Position numbers and translations under genes: made by a program. 64,000 nt of DNA from Selaginella moellendorffii. Its lineage: Eukaryota > Streptophyta > Lycopodiopsida > Selaginellales > Selaginellaceae. Below the pieces are notes generated by a model. The model saw only the letters and a list, made by a program, of their open reading frames with translations. It did no database searches and was not told the DNA's origin. The stretch covers positions 771,863 to 835,862 of the forward strand of contig NW_003314332.1 of NCBI RefSeq assembly GCF_000143415.4. Direction: 5' to 3'. Numbering within the stretch: the first letter of the stretch is position 1; each line of letters begins with the position of its first letter. Below, in pieces: positions 53,350 through 64,000 of the stretch.

Positions 53350-56300
53350 ACTCCACCACCCATAGACGAAGTTCGATGTCCTCATCAAACGGTAAACCCT
53401 TTCATAAAGTAACACCCACACGTGTTACCATTTCCATCCTTGGCACCTAGCCAATATTTATCTATGGTTTGACACCAAAGGCTCACCATGCTTTGTCCAT
53501 CCTCCAAGGAGCATAGTCTCTCCAACTTAGAGACTCATTCGACCACTTGTGGTGGTCCTCTCCTTTTATTGGTTGAGTTCTCGCTAAACCCGTTAGAGAC
53601 ACCTTCTCTAACTCAATTCCACTACTCATTCTCGAGTAGTTTCAGATTCCATCGACCTAACCTTTGCACTTTGGTACTTTTAGTTTTGACTTCTCAGAGT
53701 CAATTTCCTAGGTGCCTCCAACACCTTACATTGCACATGGTGCAACTCCACTTCCCCATCCTAGAAAGTTCTTTACTTGAGGGCACCATCATCCTCTCTT
53801 CGATATCATGCCACCTTTGGCACTAAGTTCCAGTTATTATAATTTGTTCTAGGGCTGCCCACGGCCCTATTATTGGCTACCTTACTCCCTCTTGGAGCTT
53901 CCACTCTCGCCAAATCGGAACGGTTGGGAATCCATCCTTGGGAAAATATTGCCTTTCCCACAATCCGTTAGCACTTAGCACTTTAGCACTCTCGGCCTAA
54001 CTTGCCATTTGGATTCTTTCCCCTTATTCCCATAGCTCTTTTCTTAGCCACTAGTCTTTTGCTCCTATCCATTGATTGTTGCATCAAGCAACACAGGATC
54101 ACTACCTCCCTCCTTGAGGTATTTTTTTGGTTCCATGGCAAAGCTCCACTTTGCCAAGTCCAGAGGGTGCTCACCCCTAGTAGGTCTCTTTAGCATTTTC
54201 TGCTATGGGCCCCTTCCACGGCCCAACTTTGTGACCCTCCCATGGGTCTCTCCTAGAGACTACTTTGAACTCACAATACCATTGTATTGTCGTAGTTCAT
54301 TTCCTTAGGTGTCCTTCCCACTTGGTCACCTTGACCAAGCCACACCATTATCAATAGTTCAAATCAACGCTTTGAACTAGGAACCTTGTTGCTTAACCTC
54401 ACAAGGACCTCGTCCTTGTTTTGGCCATAAGATCACCTAGTGATCTAATCTTGGCACCTTAACCAGTTTGCCAATAAGTGCTAAGTCTCCTAAACCTTTA
54501 AGTTGTTGACCATGACCCCGGGGGCATCCCCCACACTTGACGGTGCACCCAAGCCAGCCCTTCCAGCTAAGGGTCCATAGCAACTGAGACTGGGTGTCCC
54601 CATCTCATTCACCACGTCCTTGGTGCCACTTGCACCAATGTGTTCAAGTTAGATATGCTGAGCCACACTAAGCAATCTAACCGTGCATCACGACTTCGGG
54701 GCATCCCCCACTTGGCGGTGTGCCCAAGCCAATCTCCTCATTGAGAGTTCATGACCACCGAAATATGAGTGTCCTCATATTCCAAACCATCACCACGCCC
54801 TAGTGATTTGGGACTCGAACCCAAGCACTAGAGGGTCGGGACTCGAACCCAACCTCCGTATATGCATCTACGGAAGGCATCATCTAAGATGCCTGGCGTG
54901 ACTCCCCACGCCGGTGCACCAACTTATACTTGAAGCACGCCAACTTATACTCACAGCTTAGGAACCTAGTTCCTCCGCATTGCCAAGTCCTCTCACTTGA
55001 CATGTCTGTGATCATGCATGGACTCCTCCATGCTCGGCCCCATGGCCCACCCTTTTTGAAGTTATCACCTTCAACTATGGTATTTGTTCCCCCGACGTGC
55101 CAATCTCGCTTGGCAAGTCCTCTGACCACTGTAACATGGTTCCTGCATAAGCGTGAAAGTCCTTGACCATCAACTTTCATTCAAAGCCTTCTCTTTGAAC
55201 ACTCGGGAACTATTTCCCTAACCTTGATAGCCTTGCCTCATGGCAAGCTTCAAGACCACGCTTCTGCTGCACCACTCTGATTTTGCACGTTCCATGAACC
55301 ATTTACACTTGGCCTTTCTAGTACTAAGCTACCTAGAATCGTCTTTGGGAACCTTGTAGGAACTCTGTCCCTTAGCTTGCTAAGGCCTCCCTTTTCGCAA
55401 GCTTTATAGTTGCCATATAATCTAACATGGACAATTCCATATTTTAGACTTTTCATGGCATCACGGTTACTAGCAACAACATCCTTGAGCACCCTCTTGA
55501 TTCTCCACTCCCAACTTGCACAACCACCGTTGGATATGCCCTTTGATTTCTATGGTTCAGTTCCATCCCAATACTACTTGCCTTTTGGCCCCATATGTTT
55601 TCTTTGGTTATTCTCCTCTAGACTAGGAGGATAGCTTTGCACATTTTACTATGCCTTAGCAAGTATTCTTAAGGATGAACCTACTCGATAGCCTAAGGAG
55701 TGGTTCCTCAATCTTGGGCATGCTCACCTTATAATCCCACATATCGAGATTAACGTTGCTGCTTATGGGCCTTCACATGCCCATCACTAGCCTTGCCAAA
55801 ATTCCATTTTTGGCTTTGTCCAATTCGGGTAAACAATCTTCTCCTGTCTCCACAACCTTGGACATTTGGATAGCACCTACTATCCACCATTCGCTAGGGA
55901 CTTAGTCCCTTGGGCCTTATCTATTACCCTTGCAACACGAAACACCACCTCCTGGTGTTCTAGAGTGTTTGGGTGTCCCAATGATGGCCTCCTGACAATG
56001 AGCATTCCCGTTTACGACATTGACTTACTATATCGCAACATAAGCAATTTATCCTTTATAAGGGTATATCTAACTTCCTTATGCCATTAAGAAGTCTTGG
56101 GTAGCTATCATCTACCCATTTAACCAATTATCTTGCACCTCTTGCTTAGTTGCCCCATAATTGTCAAGTCCTACAACTCATTGCTTGGTGCTTCCACACC
56201 TCCATCATTATCTGGGTCACCACACTTTAACCGCATGCCTTCCAGCTTAGGCCATGCCATTCCCGCTTCCGTTGGGATTCCCTTTGCAAGGGGTTTTTAT

Positions 56301-57400
56301 GAACCCACCATCATAACCTCAAGGTATCACACCTTGGCACATTTGGTGTCTCCACACCATCGGCCCCACGAGCCTACCATTATGACACTACTTATTAGTG
56401 TCTAGGTCTTTGCCAAGACCAATATAATTGTTCCTCATGCTAACTATCTGTTAGCACCGCACCATAGTGTTTGCACCCAACTCTGGGCCAAAGTTGCTTT
56501 CTTCTGGGAACATCTTCCCCACAACTTTAGTATGGCACATTTTGCCATCAATGAGATACCTACTGTTCTCATATTTGGATCTTATGATCCTCCCCATACC
56601 TCATGGGGCACCATACACCTCAGTCCAAATGTTTTAACCAATCCCTTAGGACCATTCCTTGACTCCACTTGAGTCATCCAGCATTTTAGACTTTGCTAAT
56701 TTAACGATCTGCGAGGTCTTGGTCTTCGAGGTGCCAACTCACTGGAATACAACTTCTTGTATTCAAGTCCTCCTCACAAGAATCATCTTTGCAAGTGTTC
56801 CTCCGACACTTGATTTGTTCTCTTGGGGCAACCTTTTGCCCCTTAGGACCACTTATCCATGTGATGAGAATACCAACTCATCCTCTAAGTACACCCCCAA
56901 CTCCTTGGGTTGTTCCATCATTTATTAGAGGTAGCCCCGGCTACCATTTCAAGGACTTGTGTCCTCTTCCGTATTTGACCTCCCATGGTCATCAATTCTG
57001 GCCTCAAAGTTATGAGCACCAGCCTCAACTATATGAGGGTAATCTTGTGACTCTTTTATTGTTTTAGAGTCTACATCTTTCCCGTGATCCCAACTATAGT
57101 TGTTTACCACAACTATGTTAGCCCGTTTGCTGCGTCAAACGCTCATCTGGATCACATCCTAAGCTCTCTAAGGAAACCTTATACTGTTCCCAAGATCCCA
57201 AAGTCGTTCCATTATTGGCCCTTTTCTATCCACCACATTGTGTCCAAGTTCACGCGTGAACTTGAGTGGAGAGCCATGTCCTCTCGACATGCTACTCCTC
57301 AAGGACAGGCCCACTCCTAGGACCTTCCGATGCCAACATCAATGGTGATATACTTGAGCACCAATAAAAGTCAGACTAAGGAACAGCTTCGATACCAAGT
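53350..57400 (-). mobile_element. LARD internal region, no coding capacity seen
   Basis: About 4 kb between the two LTRs. Only short frames on both strands, none with gag, RT, RNase H or integrase motifs. Contains a repeated block (54528-54600 and 54700-54800, GGGGCATCCCCCAC). The primer-binding site lies at 57386-57400 (minus-strand ACTTGGTATCGAAGC). Confidence 0.75.
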
Positions 57401-59375
57401 TGTAAGCGACTAAATTTTCCATTTTACTTTAGCCACTTAACCACACTCCTGACCACTTGGAGGAGTCTCATTCACAACCTCCATAAGTCCCAGTTAGGAC
57501 TTGGGGCTTGCCAGCCCTGAGAATGGCATCCATGCCACTCAACCTTTGCACCTGGTCCAAGTGCTCCACGTGTCCGATCCCATGACCGACACCCCAAGGT
57601 ACCACCGATATACTAGCCCGTTACGCTAGGCCATGCCCATTCACCTTGATCACACCAGTGGTCTAACGCCACCTACATCATAGTCCCGTCTCTCAAAGAC
57701 TGGGCCATCCGTCCATGAGTGATCACTCCAGATCCACTCCTTAGCATCCTTAGGATGCCCGCAGACATGGGGAATAGCCTTCCCCGACAACTCTTTTCCA
57801 GTCCCCACCAAGTCCCTTTTAGTCCGTGGCTGTGTTCGCCAACACTGCCACTGGATCAAGGCCCGCAGGCCCGACCACTAAGTCCCACTATCCTTTGGGA
57901 CTTCCTCACCATGTGACCGTATCCTTGGTCACTGCATTAGAGGTCTGCTTCTCTTCCCTTTCACCGTTTGGGACTTTGGGGCAACATTTCGGAACACCGT
58001 GGCCTTACGCAAGCCTCATGGGTACTCTCCCCGCCTTTTGCCTTTTGGTGCTCTAGCCATGGGCTTAGAGCGAGGTGCCGTTGAGCCACACTAGGTATCC
58101 AAGTAGGTAGTGCCACCCACACTTGGACTGGGAGCATCGGCTAGTTGATTTCCCGGGGGAACTAGAGCCGGCTCTTGAACACTTCACCAAGCTACCCCGC
58201 TTGTCGGTCCGTATTCACTCTAGTTTTAGACTTCCTAGTGGTCAGTTCATCACCCAACACGGGGTATGGCCTTCCTGGACCAAACTGGTCCTTCCTGGGC
58301 CAAACTGGCCCTTCCTGGCCAAACTGGCTCCACTGGGCTCCAACCCCCACACTCTCCCTACTATACTTTTGGACCCCCCCCCCCCCCCCTTTGGGGGACG
58401 ATTGCTTTGGGCTTTCACCCAACTGCCTGTATTAGTATTCGGACTCGGACTCAGGCTCGAACTCGGACTCGGACTCAGACTCGGTCTCGGTCCCGGTTTC
58501 GGACTTGGACTTGGTCTCAGTCTCGGTCTCGGCCTCGGCCTCGGTCTCAGTCTCAGTTCCATCTCGGACTCCGTCTCGGGTCTATCTCGGACTCCATCTC
58601 GGACTCCATCTTGGACTCCATCTCAGGTCCATCTCGGACTCCATCTCGGACTCCATCTCGGACTCCATCTCAGGTCCATCTCGGACTCCATCTCGGGTCC
58701 ATCTCGGACTCCATCTCGGACTCCATCTCAGGTCCATCTCGGACTCCATCTCGGACTCCATCTCGGGTCCATCTCGGACTCTATCTCGGACTCCATCTCG
58801 GGTCCATCTCGGACTCCATCTCAGACTCCATCTCGGGTCCATCTTGGACTCCATCTCGGACTCCATCTCGGACTCCATCTCGGGTCCATCTCGGACTCCA
58901 TCTCGGACTCCATCTCTAGTCCATCTCGGACTCCATCTCGGACTCCATCCCGGGTCCATCTCAGACTCCATCTCGGGTCCATCTCAGACTCCATTTCGGA
59001 CTCCATCTCGGGTCCATCTCGGACTCCATCTCGGACTCCATCTCAGGTCCATCTCGGACTCCATCTCGGACTCCATCTCGGACTCCATCTCGGGTCCATC
59101 TCGGACTCCATCTTGGGTCCATCTCGAACTCCATCTCGGACTCCATCTCGGGTCCATCTCGGACTCCATCTCGGGTCCTTTTTTGGAGCCTTGCTTATTG
59201 CTCACTTCGTGCTCATTCCTCGAGCACTTCGTTGGGAGTTCCACTCCCACTCTCGACCTTTTCAAGTCGGAGTTTTTAGTCCAAACATGTTATGCTCGTT
59301 TGGCTCTCGCTTCGGCCACTACCTCGTGGCACCCTTCCAGCTCCACTTTGGGGCCTAGGGATTTTGTGTCTCACA
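57401..59375 (-). mobile_element. 5' LTR of the younger LARD
   Basis: 1975 bp; minus strand TGTGAGACAC to GTCGCTTACA. Same block order as the other LTR copies; includes minisatellite 58560-59180. Confidence 0.88.
58560..59180. repeat. LTR minisatellite
   Basis: About 52 units of 11-12 bp, reverse-complement orientation. Shorter than in the 3' LTR of the same element (about 620 against 825 bp). Confidence 0.92.
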
Positions 59376-59380
59376 AACAG

Positions 59381-59701
59381 TAGGTATCTAATTGTTGTCA
59401 GAAGGTGCCATCCTAAAGTCGTGGGAAAGAGTTTCTCGGAAGAAAACAATTTTGACACAAAGTTGTGCGTGGACTCTATGGTGCAGTGCTAATGGATAAT
59501 TGGCATAAGAGACAACCATATTTGTCTTGGCAAAAAGACCTAGACACAAGTAAGAACTGTCATAAAGGTAGGCTCGTGGAACCAATGGTGTGGAGACACC
59601 GAAGGTGCCAAGGTGTGCTGCCTTGAGGTCAAGTTGGCAGGTTTATGAGAACCCCTTCCAGAGGAATCCCATTGGAAATGGGAATAGCATAGCCTATGCT
59701 G
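59381..59701 (+). mobile_element. Internal region of the older LARD (second part)
   Basis: Resumes at TAGGTATCT, exactly where the copy at 39114-39948 stopped; colinear with the reverse complement of about 56240-56572. Confidence 0.75.
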
Positions 59702-59896
59702 TGTAAGCAACCAAAGGGAACGACTCGAGAGACGATCCATAGGGGTTCAAATATAGAGGGAAAGGGCCCATGAACAAGAGTGCACCCCCTTTTCCAATCG
59801 GTTAAGGGTCTTAGGATATTTGGGGTTAAGCGTCCTTGGGTTTGAATAGTACTGGGCAGGGTGACCTCCCGGGAAGTCCAAACTCAGGAGCTTACA
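59702..59896 (+). mobile_element. Short LTR-like segment
   Basis: 195 bp from TGTAAGCAACC to GGAGCTTACA, followed by TTTGGTATTAGAG, a primer-binding-site-like sequence. The first bases resemble the start of the LTR at 60050 (TGTAAGGAACC). Either a small LTR of a separate element or an internally deleted relative of that LTR. Confidence 0.4.
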
Positions 59897-60049
59897 TTTG
59901 GTATTAGAGAGGTCTTGAGTCCAACTCTGTTGGTTGGCTAAGGGAATCGCACCACATGTTGATTGACATCTGGCAGGTCTAGTTTGTTCCGGCTGGGCTC
60001 GACCCAAGGGGTAAGGTGTCAAGAGAGCAAGGCTCTCAGGAGAGCTGCG

Positions 60050-61160
60050 TGTAAGGAACCGACTCCCCGAGATGTCGTAGGCTAAAGGATCCCCAAAAGC
60101 TTGACCGAAATGACAAAGAGTTCATCGGATGGGACCAAGTCGAGGATCGAGTCCAAGACCGACTCTAGGACCGAGTTCGAGATAGAGTCCGGAATCGAGT
60201 CCGAGACCGACTCGGGGACCGAGTTCGAGTCCGAGTTTGAGACCGAGTTCAAGACGGAGTCCGAGATCCGAAATCGGGTCCGAGATCGAGTCCGAGATCG
60301 AGTCCGAGACCGAATCCGAAGTCGGATCCGAAATCGGGTCCGAGATCGAGCCAGAGACTAAGTCCAAATACTAATACGGGTCAAGGGGTGAAAGCCCAAA
60401 GCGTGCGTCTCCCAGGGGGGGGGGGGCTGCAGGGGGTTCCAAAAGTATAGTAGGGATAGTGAGGTCCAGGAACCAGTTTTGAAGGGACTCTCTAGTTGGG
60501 CTTCCAAACCGACTTGAGGTTGAGACTGGGACCGAGGGGCCTTGGGTGGGAGTGAGCATGGACTTGGCTGGTGCTGGAGGGGCCATCCAAGGAAGTGCTC
60601 AAGAGCAGCTCCCACTCCCGAAAGGGAAACCGACTGCAGTGCTCCTGACTCAGGTGGAGTGGTGCCCCACTTGAGTACCTTGTGGCTCATTGGTCCTCGC
60701 CCTTCCGGGGGCTTGGACCTTCCCTTCGGGATGGAAGAGGGGGGGTAGAGGTACCCATACCGGGCCGTTAGGCCACGATGTTTCGCCCCGATGTCCCGAA
60801 GCAAGTGCTGCACCCAAGACTTGGGATTTAGAGGGTCCCATGATCAAGTCTTGTGGTACCAAGGGGTGTTAGGAATCTGGAGGCTTGGTGTGCTTGGCTG
60901 CTTGTGCATGCGGGGAGTGTAGCCGAACCTTAAGTCCAGTCTAACCCGGGGAGGGGGATTGGGAGAGATGTGGGAATCCGTAGATGGATGGCTAACACTC
61001 CGTTGCTCATGCAGTGAGTAGCTGAAACCATGTAGGACCAAGTAGGAGCTGGTACCATAGGCGAGAACCTTGGCAAGGGAACTTAGCACAAGCCAAGGCA
61101 GAGTTGGTCGGATAGACGAGGTAAGCTGGCAAATTGGAAAGGAAAAATTTGTGGCTTACA
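60050..61160 (+). mobile_element. 5' LTR of a Ty3/gypsy element
   Basis: 1.1 kb, TGTAAGGAACC to GTGGCTTACA. Contains a short GAGTCCGAG-type array (60120-60362) and the poly-G module (60365-60465) that also occurs in the otherwise different LARD LTRs. The 3' LTR lies beyond the window. Confidence 0.75.
60120..60362. repeat. GAGTCCGAGA-type array in the gypsy LTR
   Basis: Tandem GAGTCCGAGATCGA / GACCGAGTTCGA units, related to but distinct from the LARD minisatellite. Confidence 0.85.
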
Positions 61161-61180
61161 ATTTGGTATCGGAGCCTCTT
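61161..61180 (+). promoter_or_regulatory. Primer-binding site
   Basis: ATTTGGTATCGGAGCCTCTT directly after the LTR; resembles the initiator-methionine tRNA complement (TGGTATCAGAGC) with A-to-G change. Confidence 0.75.
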
Positions 61181-61219
61181 CCTCAGTTCTAGCGAAGGAT
61201 AGAGGCGGATTGCTGGGAG

Positions 61220-64000
61220 ATGGCAAGGGCAGGACGTAAGCGAACCCAGGCGGAGACGGAACCTCCTCCAGAGCTGGAGCCTCCGGTCGAACAAGAGGTT
61301 ATGGATGAGGAATCGTTGCATGAGGACTCCAGTGAGGCAACTTCCAAACAGGAGTCCGATGGTGAGGTTCGGTCGTCCAAGGCTCGATTGGACGTTCTAG
61401 AAGGACAATTGGCACAGACCAATGCCCTGCTAGAGACTCTCGTACGCAAGCTAAAGCGTGACAAGAAGCGAAAGAAAAAGTGAAAGACTGCGGATGCTGG
61501 CAGCGCAGAAGGTGCGGACCCTTCGGCAGGGACTGAGGCAAAACCAGACAAGGTCGAACAGACCGAAGTGGAATCAGTCCCCCAGGCAGTTCCCAAGTAC
61601 AAACCAAAGCCCCCACCGGTCTTCAAGGGAGTGAACGACTATAAGGTGGTGGAGGATTGGTTTTACGATATGGAGGACTACTTCCGAGCGTTGCGATTAC
61701 CAAGCTCGGAGAAAGTCCCATGTGCAAAACCATACTTGGCAGATAATGCCAAGTCTTGGTGGAGAACGACAGAGGCCAACGAAGGACCGGTGGCCACTTG
61801 GGAAATGATGAAGGCGAGGATCCGCGCAACTTACGTTCCTCCGAATGCTACTCTGCATCTAAGGGACGAGCTGAGTAGGCTGAAGCAGACCGGAACCATT
61901 CAGGAGTATGTGAATGGGTTTATGGCAAAGAGGATACTTGTCACGGACATGGGGGATATGGATGCGTTCCATGCCTTCATATCAGGTTTGCAAACCTGGG
62001 CTCGCGGCGAAGTAATGCGGTGGAACCCGACCAACTACAAAGAAGCGTTGGATGCGGCCATCAAGGTGCATTTCAATGATAACCTGCGAAAGAGGAACAT
62101 GACGGGGTCGGGATCCACGTTTAGCAAAGGGGCCAAACCAAGGGGAACGTTTAGCAGAGGGAAATTCAAGAAGAGTTTCTCTAAGAATGAGTCCTCGGGG
62201 TTCCAGAAAGGCAAATCCGGTGGCCAGCGAGCGAGTACGTGGGGGAGTCAGGCGAAAAGAGACAAACCCACAGATAAGAAGGTCAAGTCATATAGCAGCG
62301 TGGGAAACAATGTATGCTACAACTGCGGTGAAGCGGGACACTTCTCGAGGGAATGTCCCTACCCGAAGAAGGCCAAAGCCAATATGGCCATCAAGTCGGG
62401 TGAAGTCCAAACAGAGGTATGTGATCCAGTCCCTAACTCCAAGTTACTCATTACACGAGCAACTTTGGTAGAGAGTCGTTCGCGACATTTACTAGCCCTC
62501 CGAGGGAAGCTCGGAGGTAGCTTTGTTAAAATCCTTATTGACACGGGTGCTTCGGATAATTTTGTGGCTGCAAACATAGTCCGGCAAGCCGGACTAATGG
62601 TGCAGCGGCTAGGCGAACCAAGGACTATAGAGTTTGTTCAAGGTAGCCAAAGCACCGATGAGGTACTTTGACAAGCGAGAGTCGAAGTGGGGACTTGGAA
62701 GGTGGACATGGACTTCACCGTGTTGGACATGGCGGGATTTGACGTGATCTTCGGAATGGACTGGTTCAATGGATTCGTGGTAGCCCTGCATGGACAAGGT
62801 AGAAACCTTGTGGTACTGGCGAATGCCCAAGGAAGAAGATCTAGGGTGGAGGCCCAAGATCTAAAGGTAGGGCAAAGCAAGGCCAAAGATTCCTGCTTAA
62901 ACCTGGTGTCCACGAGGGGACAACTCACTAAAGGAACTAAGGCGGCCTTTTTGTGCTTACTCTCGGTGAAGAGTGACAAAAAGACAAGAATGGAAGAAGT
63001 ACCTTTAGTGATCCAACGGGTGTTGGACCAATTCCAGGATACCATGCCGGAGGAGCTACCGGCGGGGCTACCCCCAGCACGACCGATAGAACATAAGATT
63101 GAGCTGGTCGAGGGTGCTGAGGCAGTGGTTCGTCCCCCTTATCGTTTGAACGAAAAAGAACTCAAGGAGCTCAAGTGCCAACTAGAGGAGTTGGTGGACA
63201 AAGGGTATGTTAGGTTGAGCAAGTCGCCGTATGGGGCGCCGGTGTTATTTGTGAAAAAGAAAGATGGATCTATGCGCATGTGCATAGACTACCGCTTGCT
63301 CAACAAGTATACAAAGAAGAACAAGTACCCTTTGCCAAGGATTGAGGACCTGTTCGATAGGTTGGGAAAGGCAAAATACTTCTCGAGGATTGACCTAAGG
63401 TCAGGATACTACCAGATCAGGGTAGCCGAGGAAGATGTCGAGAAGACAACCTGTCGAACGAGGTATGGGAGCTTTGAGTTTCTGGTGATGCCCTTCGGGC
63501 TATGTAATGCGCCGGCAACGTTTTCGGCGCTAATGAACCACGTCTTTGTACCCTATCTGGATCACTTCGTGGTCGTCTATATCGACGACATCCTGATCTA
63601 TAGCGAGACACTAGAGGAGCATGCCGAACACTTGGCGAAGGTGTTTGAGAAACTAAGGGAACACAAGCTGTATGCTAAAGAGAGCAAATGTGACTTTGCT
63701 CAACAAGAGGTAAAGTTTCTCGGGCATGTGGTGGGCCAGGACGGGCTCAAGGTGGACCCGGAGAAGGTCCAAGCGATCCAGGAATGGGAGCGACCATCCA
63801 ATGTACACGAGTTGAGGGCATTCCTGGGGCTATGCAACTACTATCGAAAGTTTATCAGACACTATTTGAGAGTAGCCCTGCCCTTAACGGACCAAACAGG
63901 AAAAGGGAAGATGGTGTGGACAGTGGAATGCGAGGCGGCATTCGTCCACCTCAAAGGGAAGTTGAGGAAGGCTCCCGTATTGGCATTACCAGACTTTGGT
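61220..64000 (+). pseudogene. Ty3/gypsy gag-pol, partial at the right edge, two in-frame stops
   Basis: One continuous frame. Gag from the ATG at 61220: coiled-coil start, then a gag core (about 61640-62090), basic linker and zinc knuckle C-x2-C-x4-H-x4-C at 62315-62356. Protease with ILIDTGAS at about 62531-62554. Reverse transcriptase: [45 protein letters not shown] at 63578-63589, LGHVVGQDG; RNase H begins before 64000. Stop codons TGA at 61481-61483 and 62669-62671 interrupt an otherwise open frame. Everything else is well preserved, so the copy is young. Single-frame gag-pol is common in plant gypsy elements. Confidence 0.9.

Larger units (their letters stand above)
39949..59375 (-). mobile_element. 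Younger LARD retrotransposon, minus strand, carrying a nested insertion
   Basis: Complete once the insertion at 40900-52155 is set aside: 5' LTR 57401-59375, primer-binding site just below 57401, about 4.05 kb internal region 53350-57400, 3' LTR split into 52156-53349 and 39949-40899. Flanking duplication AACAG at 39944-39948 and 59376-59380. The host is the older plus-strand copy, whose internal region resumes at 59381. I found no gag, protease, reverse transcriptase or integrase motif in the internal region, which defines a large retrotransposon derivative that must use enzymes of another element. Confidence 0.8.

Noticed and set aside
52245-53450. Long open frames (300-400 codons) rich in SISDSISGPSRTPS or MESEMDPRWSPRW, also at 37443-38400 and 58123-59383
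   Set aside because: They are the LTR minisatellite read in different frames; the unit has no stop codon on either strand, so openness has no coding meaning.
54805-54860. Two copies of GGACTCGAACCCAA, the reverse complement of a tRNA B box
   Set aside because: No A box and no cloverleaf could be drawn around them; they are parts of a short repeat in the LARD internal region.

Overview
The window reads as nuclear DNA of a land plant with a compact genome, most probably the lycophyte Selaginella (S. moellendorffii type). Reasons: photosystem II antenna CP24, a CBL-interacting kinase and SEC24 are all plant-type; introns are mostly 50-90 nt; genes lie as close as 13-25 nt apart; and intronless pentatricopeptide-repeat (PPR) genes are crowded together. 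Gene models come from reading splice signals by eye, so exon edges are predictions.

Gene-rich half (1-30.2 kb). In order: a chloroplast GDT1-like Mn/Ca transporter, SEC24 of the COPII coat, an SPX phosphate sensor, a possible small secreted Cys-rich protein (minus), LHCB6/CP24 (minus), a PPR gene (minus) with PPR relics behind it, a secreted two-domain Dabb protein (minus), a PPR gene, a membrane/zinc-ribbon/U-box protein, a PRORP-like RNase P homologue with altered catalytic residues, a PPR gene 13 nt behind it, a lipid-transfer protein, a fructokinase, a small membrane protein (minus), a Kir-like potassium channel with a non-canonical selectivity filter, a small basic protein, STN1 of the telomere CST complex, and a 14-exon CIPK kinase.

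Repeat-rich half (30.2-64 kb). After AT-rich retroelement debris and a NAP1 pseudogene fragment comes a nest of mobile elements that can be unpicked. (1) An old plus-strand LTR element without visible gag-pol (a LARD; LTR 37469-39113). (2) A second copy of the same family, minus strand, 39949-59375, inserted in the first and flanked by the 5-bp duplication AACAG. (3) Inside the 3' LTR of that copy, an 11.3-kb insertion, 40900-52155, with inverted ends of about 22 bp and a CCACA flank on both sides. This insertion is the most interesting part. It carries a spliced minus-strand gene or gene cluster (ParB-like domain, degenerate DNA-methylase-like fold, acidic region, FCP1-like phosphatase domain), a plus-strand gene of unknown function, and about twenty copies of a 22-bp palindrome. 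Several copies sit in the element's introns next to 3' splice sites, and I saw none elsewhere in the window. (4) From 60050 to the end of the window, a plus-strand Ty3/gypsy element with a 1.1-kb LTR, primer-binding site and gag-pol broken by two TGA codons.

How the parts relate: the gene-rich half is a set of unrelated housekeeping, photosynthesis and signalling genes with very short shared intergenic spaces. No operon or metabolic cluster is evident, apart from the candidate multi-gene transposon at 40.9-52.2 kb.
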